Positions 44,095 to 52,060 of a stretch of DNA of 64,000 nt are shown one piece after another. Both the position numbers and the translations under genes were made by a program. Numbering within the stretch: position 1 is the stretch's first letter; every line of letters begins with the position of its first letter. The DNA comes from Barnesiella merdipullorum. GTDB taxonomy: Bacteria; Bacteroidota; Bacteroidia; Bacteroidales; Barnesiellaceae. The stretch lies in the NCBI GenBank assembly GCA_019116365.1, contig DXBT01000010.1:1-64000 (forward strand), in the 5' to 3' direction. The notes under the pieces were generated by a model that saw nothing but the letters and a program-made list of their open reading frames with translations, had not been told where the DNA came from and ran no database searches.

Positions 44095-45558
44095 ATGAAA
44101 AAATCGGATATCGGCCTCGTGGGACTCGCCGTCATGGGCGAGAACCTGGCCATCAATCTCGAGGCCAAAGGATACCGGGTTTCGCTCTACAACCGGCTAC
44201 ACCCTCACACCCCGCAAGCGGTCGATCGCTTTCTCGCAAGCCAGGACGAGGGAAAGGCCTTCTGCCCCACCTACTCGTTGCAAGAGCTGGTCGATTCGCT
44301 CGAGAGACCTCGAAAAATCTTGCTGATGATACGAGCCGGCGAACCCGTCGATGAGACCCTTGCAGCCTTGCAGCCTCTCCTGGAAAAGGGCGACATAGTC
44401 ATCGACGGCGGCAACTCGCACTACCTCGACACCCGGCGACGGCAAAAGGCTTTGCGCGAAGCGGGCATCTACCTGGTGGGCTGCGGCATCTCGGGCGGCG
44501 AAGAGGGGGCTCTGCACGGACCCTCGATCATGCCGAGCGGCGACGAAGCAGTGGCCGGGACCATATTGCCGATGTTGCAAGCCATTGCGGCCCATCTCGA
44601 CGACGGCACCCCCTGCTGTGCCTGGATAGGCCCCGACAGCTCGGGACACCTGGTCAAGACCATACACAACGGCATCGAATATGGCGACATGCAACTCATT
44701 GCCGAGATTTACTCGCTGCTGAAAATCAAGCTGCACAACGACCACGAGGCAATGGCCCACACCTTCGAGGTCTGGAACCAGGGGGTACTGGAGAGCTATC
44801 TCACGGGAATCACCCCCACCATCCTGCGCTATCGCGACAGCGACGGACAATACCTGCTCGACCGTATCGCCGACCGGGCCCGGCAGAAAGGCACCGGCAA
44901 ATGGAGTGTCGAGGCGGCACTCGACAGTGCCACTCCGCTGGAGGTCACCACCCAGGCGGTCTTTGCCCGGTTTCTCTCGGCCCGCGAACAGGAGCGCGCC
45001 CGCATGCACCGACTCTACCCCAATGCCGACCTCTCGCCCATCGACGAACTCGATACCGACGAGCTGCACCACGCCCTCTACGCCGCCAAAATCATGGCCT
45101 ATGCCCAAGGCTTCGACCTGCTCTACCAAATCTCCTGTCTGAACGACTGGCACCTCGACCTCTCGACCCTGGCGACCATCTGGCGCAAAGGGTGTATCAT
45201 CCGGTCGCGTTTCCTCCGCGAGATTGCCACCGTATATCGGCAAACCGGGTCATACGAGCCGCTGCTCTTCACCCCCTACTTCCGCGAGAAGATAAGCCTC
45301 TGTCTGCCCTCCTGGCGCAAAGTGACGAGCGCCGCCCTGAGGTCCGGAGTCGCCGTCCCGGCTCTGGCCGCCGCACTCACCGCCTTCGACAGCTGGCGGT
45401 GTGCCCAATCGCCCGCCAACCTCATCCAGGCCCAACGCGACTACTTCGGCGCCCATCTCTACGAACGTACCGACGCCCCCGAGGGGGTACTCTTTCACAC
45501 CGACTGGGATCACCCGGCCAACGCTCCCCATCCATCGCAACCTGCTCCTGAACAATAA
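44095..45558 (+). CDS. gnd: 6-phosphogluconate dehydrogenase, decarboxylating
   Basis: A 487-residue cytosolic enzyme converting 6-phosphogluconate to ribulose 5-phosphate with NADP reduction and CO2 release. The N-terminal dinucleotide fold is GLVGLAVMGENLAIN (residues 7-21). The catalytic region includes GGNSHYLDTRRR and CGISGGEEGA. The family signature is KTIHNGIEYGDMQLIAE. The C-terminal helical domain closes with FHTDWDH. It is first of a three-gene operon with zwf (12 bases downstream) and pgl, in reverse order to the pathway. Confidence 0.97.
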   Translation: MKKSDIGLVGLAVMGENLAINLEAKGYRVSLYNRLHPHTPQAVDRFLASQDEGKAFCPTYSLQELVDSLERPRKILLMIRAGEPVDETLAALQPLLEKGDIVIDGGNSHYLDTRRRQKALREAGIYLVGCGISGGEEGALHGPSIMPSGDEAVAGTILPMLQAIAAHLDDGTPCCAWIGPDSSGHLVKTIHNGIEYGDMQLIAEIYSLLKIKLHNDHEAMAHTFEVWNQGVLESYLTGITPTILRYRDSDGQYLLDRIADRARQKGTGKWSVEAALDSATPLEVTTQAVFARFLSAREQERARMHRLYPNADLSPIDELDTDELHHALYAAKIMAYAQGFDLLYQISCLNDWHLDLSTLATIWRKGCIIRSRFLREIATVYRQTGSYEPLLFTPYFREKISLCLPSWRKVTSAALRSGVAVPALAAALTAFDSWRCAQSPANLIQAQRDYFGAHLYERTDAPEGVLFHTDWDHPANAPHPSQPAPEQ

Positions 45559-45570
45559 GCAAAAAGCCCT

Positions 45571-47091
45571 ATGAACAAAATTCCCGACAGTCAGATACTG
45601 GTTATCTTCGGCGCCTCAGGCGACCTGACACACCGCAAACTCATCCCCTCGCTCTTCGAACTTTTCGAGCGCAAACTCCTGCCCGAGAAATTCCTCATCG
45701 TGGGGGTAGCCCGCACCCGACAGAATACCGAGGAGTTCCGCAAATCGCTCTACGAGTCGATGCTCCAAAGCGGCAAGACCTCTGCCACCGACAACCCGCA
45801 TCTGACCGATTTCCTGCGCTGTGTCTATTACATCGTGTGCGACACCACCCGCAGCGAGGCCTACGGCCCTCTCTTCGCCGAAATCGAGCAACTGCGCAAC
45901 GCTGCCGGCATCGACGACAACATACTCTTCTACCTGGCTACCCCACCAATCATGTACCCGGTGATACCCGCCTTTATACGGGAGCAACACCAAAATAGCT
46001 CATCCCGGGGATGGCGGCGCATCATCATCGAGAAACCCTACGGCAGCAACGAAGCCGAAGCCCGGGCACTCGACCACCTGCTCTGCTCCATCTTTCCCGA
46101 ACGGGAGATTTATCGCATCGACCACTTTCTGGGGAAAGAGACGGTACAGAACATTCTTGTGCTGCGCTTTGCCAACAGCATATGGGAACCGCTATGGAAC
46201 CGCAACTACATCGACCACATCGAAATCACAGCCACCGAAACGCTGGGAGTGGAACAGCGCGGCCCATACTACGACTCGGCCGGAGCCCTGCGCGACATGG
46301 TGCAGAGCCACCTGATGCAAATCATGGCCTTCGTCGCCATGGAACCACCCGCCACGTTCGAGCCCGAGGCTATCCGCGACGAGATAAGCAAGGTATTCCG
46401 CTCGCTGCGCCCCCTCTCGCCCGACGATATCGCCCGCAATACCCTGCGGGGGCAATACTCGGCCGGCACCATCGACGGACAAAAGGTGCCCGGCTACCGC
46501 GACGAGCCACACATCGACCCGCAATCGACCACCGAAACCTTCGTTGCCCTCAAGCTCTATATCGACAACTGGCGATGGGCCGGCGTGCCTGTCTTTATCT
46601 ATACCGGCAAACGGCTGGTCGAGAAGCGATCGGAGGTGGTCATCCACTTCCGTAACACCCCCCGCACCTTCTTCCCCGGACAGTGTTGCGGCAACTCGTG
46701 CAACCAGCTGGTCATCACCCTGCAACCCGACGAAAGCATACGTCTGCGCTTCGGTCTGAAACAGCCGGGGACCAACTTCGAGGTGAGCCAGGTGAGTATG
46801 GACTTCTTCTACAAATCGCTCATCGAGACCCGCCTGCCCGGTGCCTACGAGCGGCTCCTGCTCGATGCCATGCGGGGTGACGCCCTGCTCTATTCGCGCA
46901 GCGATGCCCTGGAGTTGAGCTGGCACTTCCTGGCCCCCCTGCTCGAGTGTTGGGAACGCGACGGCGACGAGGGACTCATCACCTATCCCGCAGGCTGCAA
47001 ACTGCCCCGCGAGGTAGTGGACCGCATCCACGCCCAACCCTATCTGCTCAACGAATCGGTTTGTTGTCTCTGTAATTCCCGCCACTCATGA
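45571..47091 (+). CDS. zwf: glucose-6-phosphate 1-dehydrogenase
   Basis: A 506-residue cytosolic enzyme making 6-phosphogluconolactone and NADPH, the entry of the oxidative pentose phosphate pathway. The dinucleotide motif is VIFGASGDLTHRKLIPSL (near the start). The substrate motif is IIEKPYGSNE. The active-site signature is RIDHFLGKETVQN. The length is normal for bacterial Zwf. Its stop overlaps the pgl start by 4 bases. Confidence 0.97.
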   Translation: MNKIPDSQILVIFGASGDLTHRKLIPSLFELFERKLLPEKFLIVGVARTRQNTEEFRKSLYESMLQSGKTSATDNPHLTDFLRCVYYIVCDTTRSEAYGPLFAEIEQLRNAAGIDDNILFYLATPPIMYPVIPAFIREQHQNSSSRGWRRIIIEKPYGSNEAEARALDHLLCSIFPEREIYRIDHFLGKETVQNILVLRFANSIWEPLWNRNYIDHIEITATETLGVEQRGPYYDSAGALRDMVQSHLMQIMAFVAMEPPATFEPEAIRDEISKVFRSLRPLSPDDIARNTLRGQYSAGTIDGQKVPGYRDEPHIDPQSTTETFVALKLYIDNWRWAGVPVFIYTGKRLVEKRSEVVIHFRNTPRTFFPGQCCGNSCNQLVITLQPDESIRLRFGLKQPGTNFEVSQVSMDFFYKSLIETRLPGAYERLLLDAMRGDALLYSRSDALELSWHFLAPLLECWERDGDEGLITYPAGCKLPREVVDRIHAQPYLLNESVCCLCNSRHS

Positions 47092-47819
47092 ACCCCACCA
47101 TCGTACAGTTCTACCCCGATGCCTCCAAGTCGCTCATCGCCCTCACCGAGGCTCTGCTCGTCTCGGTGGCCGCCCGCACCCGAAAGCCCTTCTACCTGGC
47201 CCTCTCGGGAGGCGAGACGGCCCGTCGGCTGTTCGAGTTGTGGCGAATCCGCTACCACGAGCCCGCACGCTGGAAAAACGTACACTTTTTTTGGGTGGAT
47301 GAACGATGTGTACCACCCGACAGCGAAGAGAGCAATTTCTACTGGGCCGAACGCCTGTTCTTCAAACCCGTGGGGATATCGCCCGACCGCATCTACCGGA
47401 TTCGGGGCGAAGAGCCTCCCGGGCACGAAGCCGAACGCTATGCCCGGCTCATAGCCGAGCGGCTGCCCGACTGCAACGGGGTGCCCCGTTTCGACTGCAC
47501 CCTGCTGGGTATAGGCGAAGACGAACACGTGGCCTCGATATTCGGCAACGCCCCCGGGCTTCTGCAATCGGACGACCTCTATGCCGTGTCGCAACACCCC
47601 GCGACCGGACAATACCGGGTGACGCAGACCGGCGAGGTGATACTCGCCTCCCGCGAAATTCTCATCGCCTTGGTGGGGGAACGCAAAAAGGAACTGCTGC
47701 ACCGCCTAGTCTCTCGCCAGGAACCCGCAGCCACACCCGCCGCCTACATACTCTCGCACACGACGCGGGCAACGATATTTACCGAAATCGAACTACACAG
47801 CCGCGACCTCTCACTTTAG
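47088..47819 (+). CDS. pgl: 6-phosphogluconolactonase
   Basis: A 243-residue cytosolic hydrolase of the NagB/DevB fold that opens 6-phosphogluconolactone. Motifs are LALSGGETARRLFELW (about 37-52), HFFWVDERCVPPDSEESNF (about 66-84) and LLGIGEDEHVASIFG (about 142-156), which carries the catalytic histidine. Translation is coupled to zwf by ATGA overlap. Its last 9 bases overlap the 3' end of trmD on the other strand, leaving no room for a conventional terminator between them. Confidence 0.95.
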   Translation: MNPTIVQFYPDASKSLIALTEALLVSVAARTRKPFYLALSGGETARRLFELWRIRYHEPARWKNVHFFWVDERCVPPDSEESNFYWAERLFFKPVGISPDRIYRIRGEEPPGHEAERYARLIAERLPDCNGVPRFDCTLLGIGEDEHVASIFGNAPGLLQSDDLYAVSQHPATGQYRVTQTGEVILASREILIALVGERKKELLHRLVSRQEPAATPAAYILSHTTRATIFTEIELHSRDLSL

Positions 47820-48485
47820 CAGGTCGGGGCGCAGACGGCGCGTGCGCTCGAGCGACTGCTCGTGCTTCCACTCGTCGATTTTGCGCTGGTGCCCCGAGAG
47901 CAACACGTCGGGCACACGCCAACCCTTGTACTCGGCCGGGCGCGTATAGACCGGCGGGGCCAGCAGATTGTCCTGAAACGAATCGGAGAGGGCCGACTGC
48001 TCGTCGCCGATGGCTCCGGGGATAAGCCGCACGATGGCATCGCACATGATGGCCGCCGCCAGCTCGCCACCTGTGAGCACATAGTCGCCTATCGACACCT
48101 CTTTGGTGATGAAGTGCTCGCGTATGCGGTAATCGATACCCTTGTAGTGGCCGCACAGAATAATGAGGTTGCCCGCCATCGAAAGGGTGTTGGCCATGGG
48201 CTGGTCAAACTGTTCGCCATCGGGGGTAGTGAAGATTACCTCGTCGTAGTCCCGCTCGCTCTTCAGCTGGGTAATGGCCCGGTCCACCGGCTCGATCTGC
48301 ATCACCATACCGGCCTCGCCACCAAAGGGATAGTCATCGACCTTGCGGTGCTTGTCGAGCGAATAGTCCCGCAGGTTGTGAACCACAATCTCGACCAGTT
48401 TCTTATCCTGCGCCCGCTTCAGAATGGAGTAATTCAAGGGGCTTTGCAACAGTTCGGGCAATACGGTGATAATATCGATACGCAT
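47811..48485 (-). CDS. trmD: tRNA (guanine-37-N1)-methyltransferase
   Basis: A 224-residue SPOUT enzyme that methylates G37 of tRNAs reading CNN codons, preventing frameshifts. It starts MRIDIITVLPELL and contains the knot motifs GEAGMVMQIEPVD, ILCGHYKGIDYRI and EVSIGDYVLTGGELAAAIM. The ATG at 48485 is preferred: the promoter at 48539-48508 would start transcription near 48500, so the upstream GTG at 48497 is almost at the mRNA end. It overlaps the 3' end of pgl by 9 bases and is otherwise single, away from its common rpsP/rimM/rplS neighbours. Confidence 0.96.
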   Translation of the reverse strand: MRIDIITVLPELLQSPLNYSILKRAQDKKLVEIVVHNLRDYSLDKHRKVDDYPFGGEAGMVMQIEPVDRAITQLKSERDYDEVIFTTPDGEQFDQPMANTLSMAGNLIILCGHYKGIDYRIREHFITKEVSIGDYVLTGGELAAAIMCDAIVRLIPGAIGDEQSALSDSFQDNLLAPPVYTRPAEYKGWRVPDVLLSGHQRKIDEWKHEQSLERTRRLRPDLLK

Positions 48486-48507
48486 CATAACACTCACATT
48501 TTGGCTG

Positions 48508-48539
48508 CAAATGTAGCCTTTTCCCCCCGCTTTCGCAAA
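48508..48539 (-). promoter_or_regulatory. promoter of trmD
   Basis: On the minus strand TTTG (48539-48536), a 20-base spacer and TACATTTG (48515-48508) match the Bacteroidota consensus exactly. The leader to the ATG is about 15 bases. Confidence 0.8.
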
Positions 48540-48613
48540 CCCCGGGCGGTCAATCTCGACCCATCGGTTCCACTACACGCTTTACCTTTACAGAATTACA
48601 CGCCAACCGAACA

Positions 48614-48644
48614 TTTCATATCTCGAAAAAAAGCACTACCTTTG
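48614..48644 (+). promoter_or_regulatory. promoter of the ABC-F gene
   Basis: TTTC (48614-48617), a 19-base spacer and TACCTTTG (48637-48644), one base off consensus in total. A direct repeat of GGTATAA follows in the short leader just before the ATG at 48677. Confidence 0.7.
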
Positions 48645-48676
48645 CGGCCTGAAAAACAAGGTATAACAGGTATAAA

Positions 48677-50293
48677 ATGATTACGGTAAACAATTTAGGT
48701 ATTCAATTTGGTAAAAGAGTTCTTTTCCAAGACGTTAATTTGAAGTTCACCCCGGGCAACTGCTACGGCATCATCGGAGCCAACGGCGCCGGGAAATCAA
48801 CCCTCATGCGCATCTTGAGCAACCAGCTCGAGCCCACACACGGCACCGTCACCCTGGGGCCGGGCGAGCGCCTCTCGGTCTTGAGTCAGGACCACTTTGC
48901 CTTCGACGAGTTTACCGTCATCAATACCGTGCTGATGGGACACACCGTGCTGTGGGACATCATGCAGGAGAAGGATGCCCTCTATGCCAAACCCGACTTC
49001 AGCGATGCCGACGGCATACGCGCCGCCGAACTCGAAGAGAAGTTTGCCGAGCTCGAAGGCTGGAACGCCGAGAGCGACGCCGCCACCCTGCTCAGCGGCC
49101 TGGGCATCAAGGAAGAGAAGCACTACATGCTCATGAAGGACCTGAGCGGTAAGGAAAAGGTGCGTGTGCTGCTGGCCAAGGCCCTCTTCGGCCACCCCGA
49201 CAACCTGCTGCTCGACGAGCCTACCAACGACCTCGACCTCGAGACGGTGATGTGGCTCGAGAACTACCTCGCCAACTTCGAAAACACCGTGCTCGTGGTA
49301 TCGCACGACCGTCACTTCCTCGACTCGGTGTGCACCCACACGGTCGATATCGACTATGGCAAAGTGCAACTCTTTGCCGGTAACTACAGCTTCTGGTACG
49401 AGTCGAGCCAGCTGGCTCTGCGCCAACAGCAGCAACAGAACAAGAAGGCCGAGGAGAAACGCAAGGAGCTGCTCGAGTTTATCCAGCGATTCAGTGCCAA
49501 CGTAGCCAAGTCGAAACAGACGACCAGCCGCAAGAAGATGCTCGAGAAACTCACCATCGAAGAGATTCAACCCTCGTCGCGCCGCTACCCGGGCATCATC
49601 TTCACCCCCTCGCGCGAACCGGGCAACAAGATTCTCGAGGTGAAGGGCCTCGAAAAATCGATCGAGGGCACGCTGCTCTTCAAGGATGTGAACTTCTCGA
49701 TCGAGAAGGACGACAAGGTGGCCTTCATCTCGCACGACCCCCGCGCCATGACCGCCCTCTTCGAGATTATCAACGGCAATATGAAACCCGATGCCGGCAC
49801 CTACGAGTGGGGACAGACCATCACCACGGCCTACCTGCCGCTCGACAACAGCTCGTTTTTCAATACCGACATGAACCTCATCGACTGGCTGGCCCAGTTC
49901 TCCGAAGATACCAGCGAGCTCTACCTCAAAGGGTTCCTGGGGCGTATGCTCTTCTCGGGCGAGGAGTTGCTCAAGAAGGCTTCGGTACTCTCGGGAGGTG
50001 AGAAGATGCGCTGCATGATTGCCCGCATGATGCTCAAGAACGCCAACACCATAATACTCGACTCGCCCACCAACCACCTCGACCTGGAGTCGATACAGGC
50101 CTTCAACAACACGCTGCAAACCTTCAAGGGCAACGTGCTGCTCTCGTCGCACGACCACGAATTTATCCAAACGGTCTGCAACCGCATCATCGAGCTCACC
50201 CCCGGCGGCATCATCGACAAGATGATGGACTACGACGACTACATCACCGACGAGAAGGTGCAGGCCGCCCGCGAACGATTGTACAACTTATAA
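48677..50293 (+). CDS. ABC-F family ATPase, YbiT-like, with degenerate second ATPase site
   Basis: A 538-residue cytosolic tandem ABC ATPase without membrane segments. ABC-F proteins act on the ribosome. NBD1 has Walker A GANGAGKST (34-42), a variant signature LSGKE (156-160) and Walker B LLLDEPTND with D180/E181. The inter-domain linker (about 240-300) is rich in Gln, Lys and Glu. NBD2 is odd: its Walker A region reads ISHDPRAMTA (351-360) without GxxGxGKS/T, and its Walker B has serine at 463 where the catalytic glutamate should be. LSGGE (438-442) and the H-loop SHDHEF are kept. It is closest to the YbiT group. A Dabb-domain gene follows 15 bases downstream. Confidence 0.92.
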   Translation: MITVNNLGIQFGKRVLFQDVNLKFTPGNCYGIIGANGAGKSTLMRILSNQLEPTHGTVTLGPGERLSVLSQDHFAFDEFTVINTVLMGHTVLWDIMQEKDALYAKPDFSDADGIRAAELEEKFAELEGWNAESDAATLLSGLGIKEEKHYMLMKDLSGKEKVRVLLAKALFGHPDNLLLDEPTNDLDLETVMWLENYLANFENTVLVVSHDRHFLDSVCTHTVDIDYGKVQLFAGNYSFWYESSQLALRQQQQQNKKAEEKRKELLEFIQRFSANVAKSKQTTSRKKMLEKLTIEEIQPSSRRYPGIIFTPSREPGNKILEVKGLEKSIEGTLLFKDVNFSIEKDDKVAFISHDPRAMTALFEIINGNMKPDAGTYEWGQTITTAYLPLDNSSFFNTDMNLIDWLAQFSEDTSELYLKGFLGRMLFSGEELLKKASVLSGGEKMRCMIARMMLKNANTIILDSPTNHLDLESIQAFNNTLQTFKGNVLLSSHDHEFIQTVCNRIIELTPGGIIDKMMDYDDYITDEKVQAARERLYNL

Positions 50294-50308
50294 AAAAGAT
50301 ATTCGGTT

Positions 50309-50602
50309 ATGGTAAAACACATTGTTACTTTCAAACTCACCGGCACACCCGAGGAACGCAAAGAGGTGGCCACACGATTCAAAAACGCTCTGCTCGAATT
50401 GCCCGCCGTTATCGACGTGCTTCGTAGTATCGAAGTGGGTATCAACGAAAATCCCGCCGAGTGCTGGGATGTAGTGCTCACCGCTACGGTTGACAACATG
50501 GCCGACGTGGAGACCTATGCCAAACACCCGGCCCACGTGGCTGCCGCCGGTCTGCTGGCCGGACACAAGGCCGACCGCGCCTGCGTCGATTACACCTGCT
50601 AA
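50309..50602 (+). CDS. Dabb (stress-responsive A/B barrel) domain protein
   Basis: A 97-residue small protein with the Dabb ferredoxin-like fold: VKHIVTFKLTGTPEER at the start, LPAVIDVLRSIEVGINENPA in the middle and the YAKHPAHVAAAG motif near the end. Members form dimeric barrels; some are enzymes, but most are unassigned. It is 15 bases downstream of the ABC-F gene and probably shares its transcript. No specific function is claimed. Confidence 0.88.
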   Translation: MVKHIVTFKLTGTPEERKEVATRFKNALLELPAVIDVLRSIEVGINENPAECWDVVLTATVDNMADVETYAKHPAHVAAAGLLAGHKADRACVDYTC

Positions 50603-50624
50603 TCGGCGCCACGACAACAGCATA

Positions 50625-50670
50625 CAAAAAAACGAGAGCGGAAAACCGATATTCGGATTTCCGCTCTCGT
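50625..50670 (-). terminator. terminator of the 43-residue gene (also behind the Dabb gene)
   Basis: The arms ACGAGAGCGGAAA (50632-50644) and TTTCCGCTCTCGT (50658-50670) are perfect, with a smaller CCG/CGG pair inside. On the minus strand a run of seven T follows, the canonical intrinsic form. On the plus strand only CGTATTTC follows. The orientation fits the small minus-strand gene at 50723-50854. Confidence 0.85.
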
Positions 50671-50722
50671 CGTATTTCAAGGGCTCCAACTGTAAAGAGG
50701 GAGCCTCAACTTTCTCTCAAAG

Positions 50723-50854
50723 TTAGGCAACCGCCGTTGCCAATTTTTTTTGCAACAGGGCTGTCAACTCCTGGCACATGGGACCGTTGCCCATGGCACG
50801 ATACTTCGCTATCTGATACCGAAGCATCTCAATTGTCATTTGTTCTTTCATCAT
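50723..50854 (-). CDS. 43-residue small protein, unknown function
   Basis: A short gene with all its own signals: ATG at 50854 (a second ATG follows immediately), TAA at 50725-50723, a TATATTTG box upstream at 50927-50920, and an intrinsic terminator 52 bases downstream in the right orientation. The product starts MMKEQMTIEMLRYQIAKYRA and continues with MGNGPMCQELTALLQKKLA. It is predicted helical and soluble, with one cysteine, no signal peptide and no membrane segment. I recognise no family. It could be a small regulator or a conserved Bacteroidales microprotein. A palindromic site lies just above its promoter. Confidence 0.65.
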   Translation of the reverse strand: MMKEQMTIEMLRYQIAKYRAMGNGPMCQELTALLQKKLATAVA

Positions 50855-50919
50855 AATTCAGCCTTTTTGTTCTCCACCCATTGTGGAAAACGGATTAATT
50901 TCTTTCTCTTTTTACATGG

Positions 50920-50927
50920 CAAATATA
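50920..50927 (-). promoter_or_regulatory. -7 box of the 43-residue gene
   Basis: On the minus strand TATATTTG (50927-50920) matches TAnnTTTG exactly; the leader would be about 59 bases. No TTTG is at the standard distance, but the palindrome at 50948-50961 covers the expected -33 region, which suggests a regulated promoter. Confidence 0.55.
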
Positions 50928-50947
50928 ATACCATTTCCTCAAAAAAC

Positions 50948-50974
50948 ATGTTGTACAACATAAAAAATATGTTG
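50948..50974. promoter_or_regulatory. palindromic operator-like site with extra half-site
   Basis: ATGTTGTACAACAT (50948-50961) is a perfect 14-base palindrome. A third copy of the half-site, ATGTTG, lies at 50969-50974. It sits in the divergent region between the small minus-strand gene and metA, near the -33 position of the former and about 120 bases above the metA -7 box. It looks like a dimeric regulator's site; the regulator is unknown. Confidence 0.55.
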
Positions 50975-51096
50975 CTTTTTTATGTATTTTATATTTCAGA
51001 GATTGACACTCGAGGCACTACACACCTATTAACCAAATAAATATCAATTATTTATCGCCGTTTTACCAAAGATTTTATCGTGCCACCATTTTTTTA

Positions 51097-51104
51097 TACT
51101 TTTG
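51097..51104 (+). promoter_or_regulatory. -7 box of metA
   Basis: TACTTTTG matches TAnnTTTG exactly. Transcription would start near 51111, downstream of the GTG (51080) and ATG (51107) that extend the open frame, so translation must begin at the ATG at 51143. Confidence 0.6.
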
Positions 51105-51142
51105 TCATGACAGAAGTCAATGACATCAAATCCTACGAAACC

Positions 51143-52060
51143 ATGCCTGTAAAAATACCGTCATCGCTGCCGGCTGTCGAGATTCTCAAAGCCGAAAACA
51201 TATTCGTCATGGACGACTTGCGTGCTTCGACGCAAGACATCCGTCCCTTGAAACTGCTCATTCTCAACCTCATGCCGCTAAAGATTGTCACCGAGACCGA
51301 CCTGCTGCGGCTCATCTCGAACACCCCGTTGCAAATCGAGCTCGACCTGATGAACGTCTCGGGGCACATCTCGCACAATACCCCCGTCGAACATATCGAC
51401 ACCTTTTACAAGGAATTCAGCGAGATACGCACCCACAACTACGACGGCATGATCATCACCGGGGCTCCGGTCGAGAAGCTCGACTTCGAAGAGGTCGATT
51501 ACTGGGACGAACTGACCGACATCTTCGACTGGGCCCATACCCACGTCACCTCGACCCTCTACATCTGTTGGGCGGCACTGGCCGGGCTCTACCACTTCTA
51601 CGGCATTCCCAAGCATGCGCTGCCCCATAAGCTGTTCGGGGTATTCACCCACCACAAGTATGACGAAAAGAGCCCCATATTCCGGGGCTTCGACGACCGC
51701 TTCGAGGTGCCGCACAGCCGCTACTCCGAGGTGCGTCGCAGCGACATCGAGAAGAACCCCGAACTCACCATCCTCTCCGAATCGCAAGAGGCTGGCGTAT
51801 ATATGGTGATGGCCCGCGGTGGCCGCGAGTTTTTCATCACGGGCCACTCCGAATATTCGGCACTCACGCTCGACATCGAGTACCGACGCGACCGAGCCAA
51901 AGGGATTAACATAGCCATTCCCCGCAACTACTACCCCGGCGACAACCCCGACAACCGCCCCGTAGTCACCTGGCGGGGACACGCCAACCTGCTCTTTACC
52001 AACTGGCTCAACTACTTTGTATATCAACAAACTCCTTATAATCTGAACGATATCCGATGA
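51143..52060 (+). CDS. metA: homoserine O-acyltransferase MetA (predicted acetyl-CoA type)
   Basis: A 305-residue cytosolic enzyme activating homoserine for methionine synthesis. With the start at 51143 (MPVKIPSSLPAVEIL, the family opening) the catalytic residues fall on canonical numbers: C142 (YICWAALAG), H235 and E237 (GHSEYSALTL). Residue 111 is glutamate (ITGAPVE). In this family Glu111 goes with acetyl-CoA use and Gly111 with succinyl-CoA, so it is predicted to be an O-acetyltransferase despite the succinyltransferase-type name. Its stop overlaps the U32 gene start by 4 bases. Confidence 0.95.
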   Translation: MPVKIPSSLPAVEILKAENIFVMDDLRASTQDIRPLKLLILNLMPLKIVTETDLLRLISNTPLQIELDLMNVSGHISHNTPVEHIDTFYKEFSEIRTHNYDGMIITGAPVEKLDFEEVDYWDELTDIFDWAHTHVTSTLYICWAALAGLYHFYGIPKHALPHKLFGVFTHHKYDEKSPIFRGFDDRFEVPHSRYSEVRRSDIEKNPELTILSESQEAGVYMVMARGGREFFITGHSEYSALTLDIEYRRDRAKGINIAIPRNYYPGDNPDNRPVVTWRGHANLLFTNWLNYFVYQQTPYNLNDIR

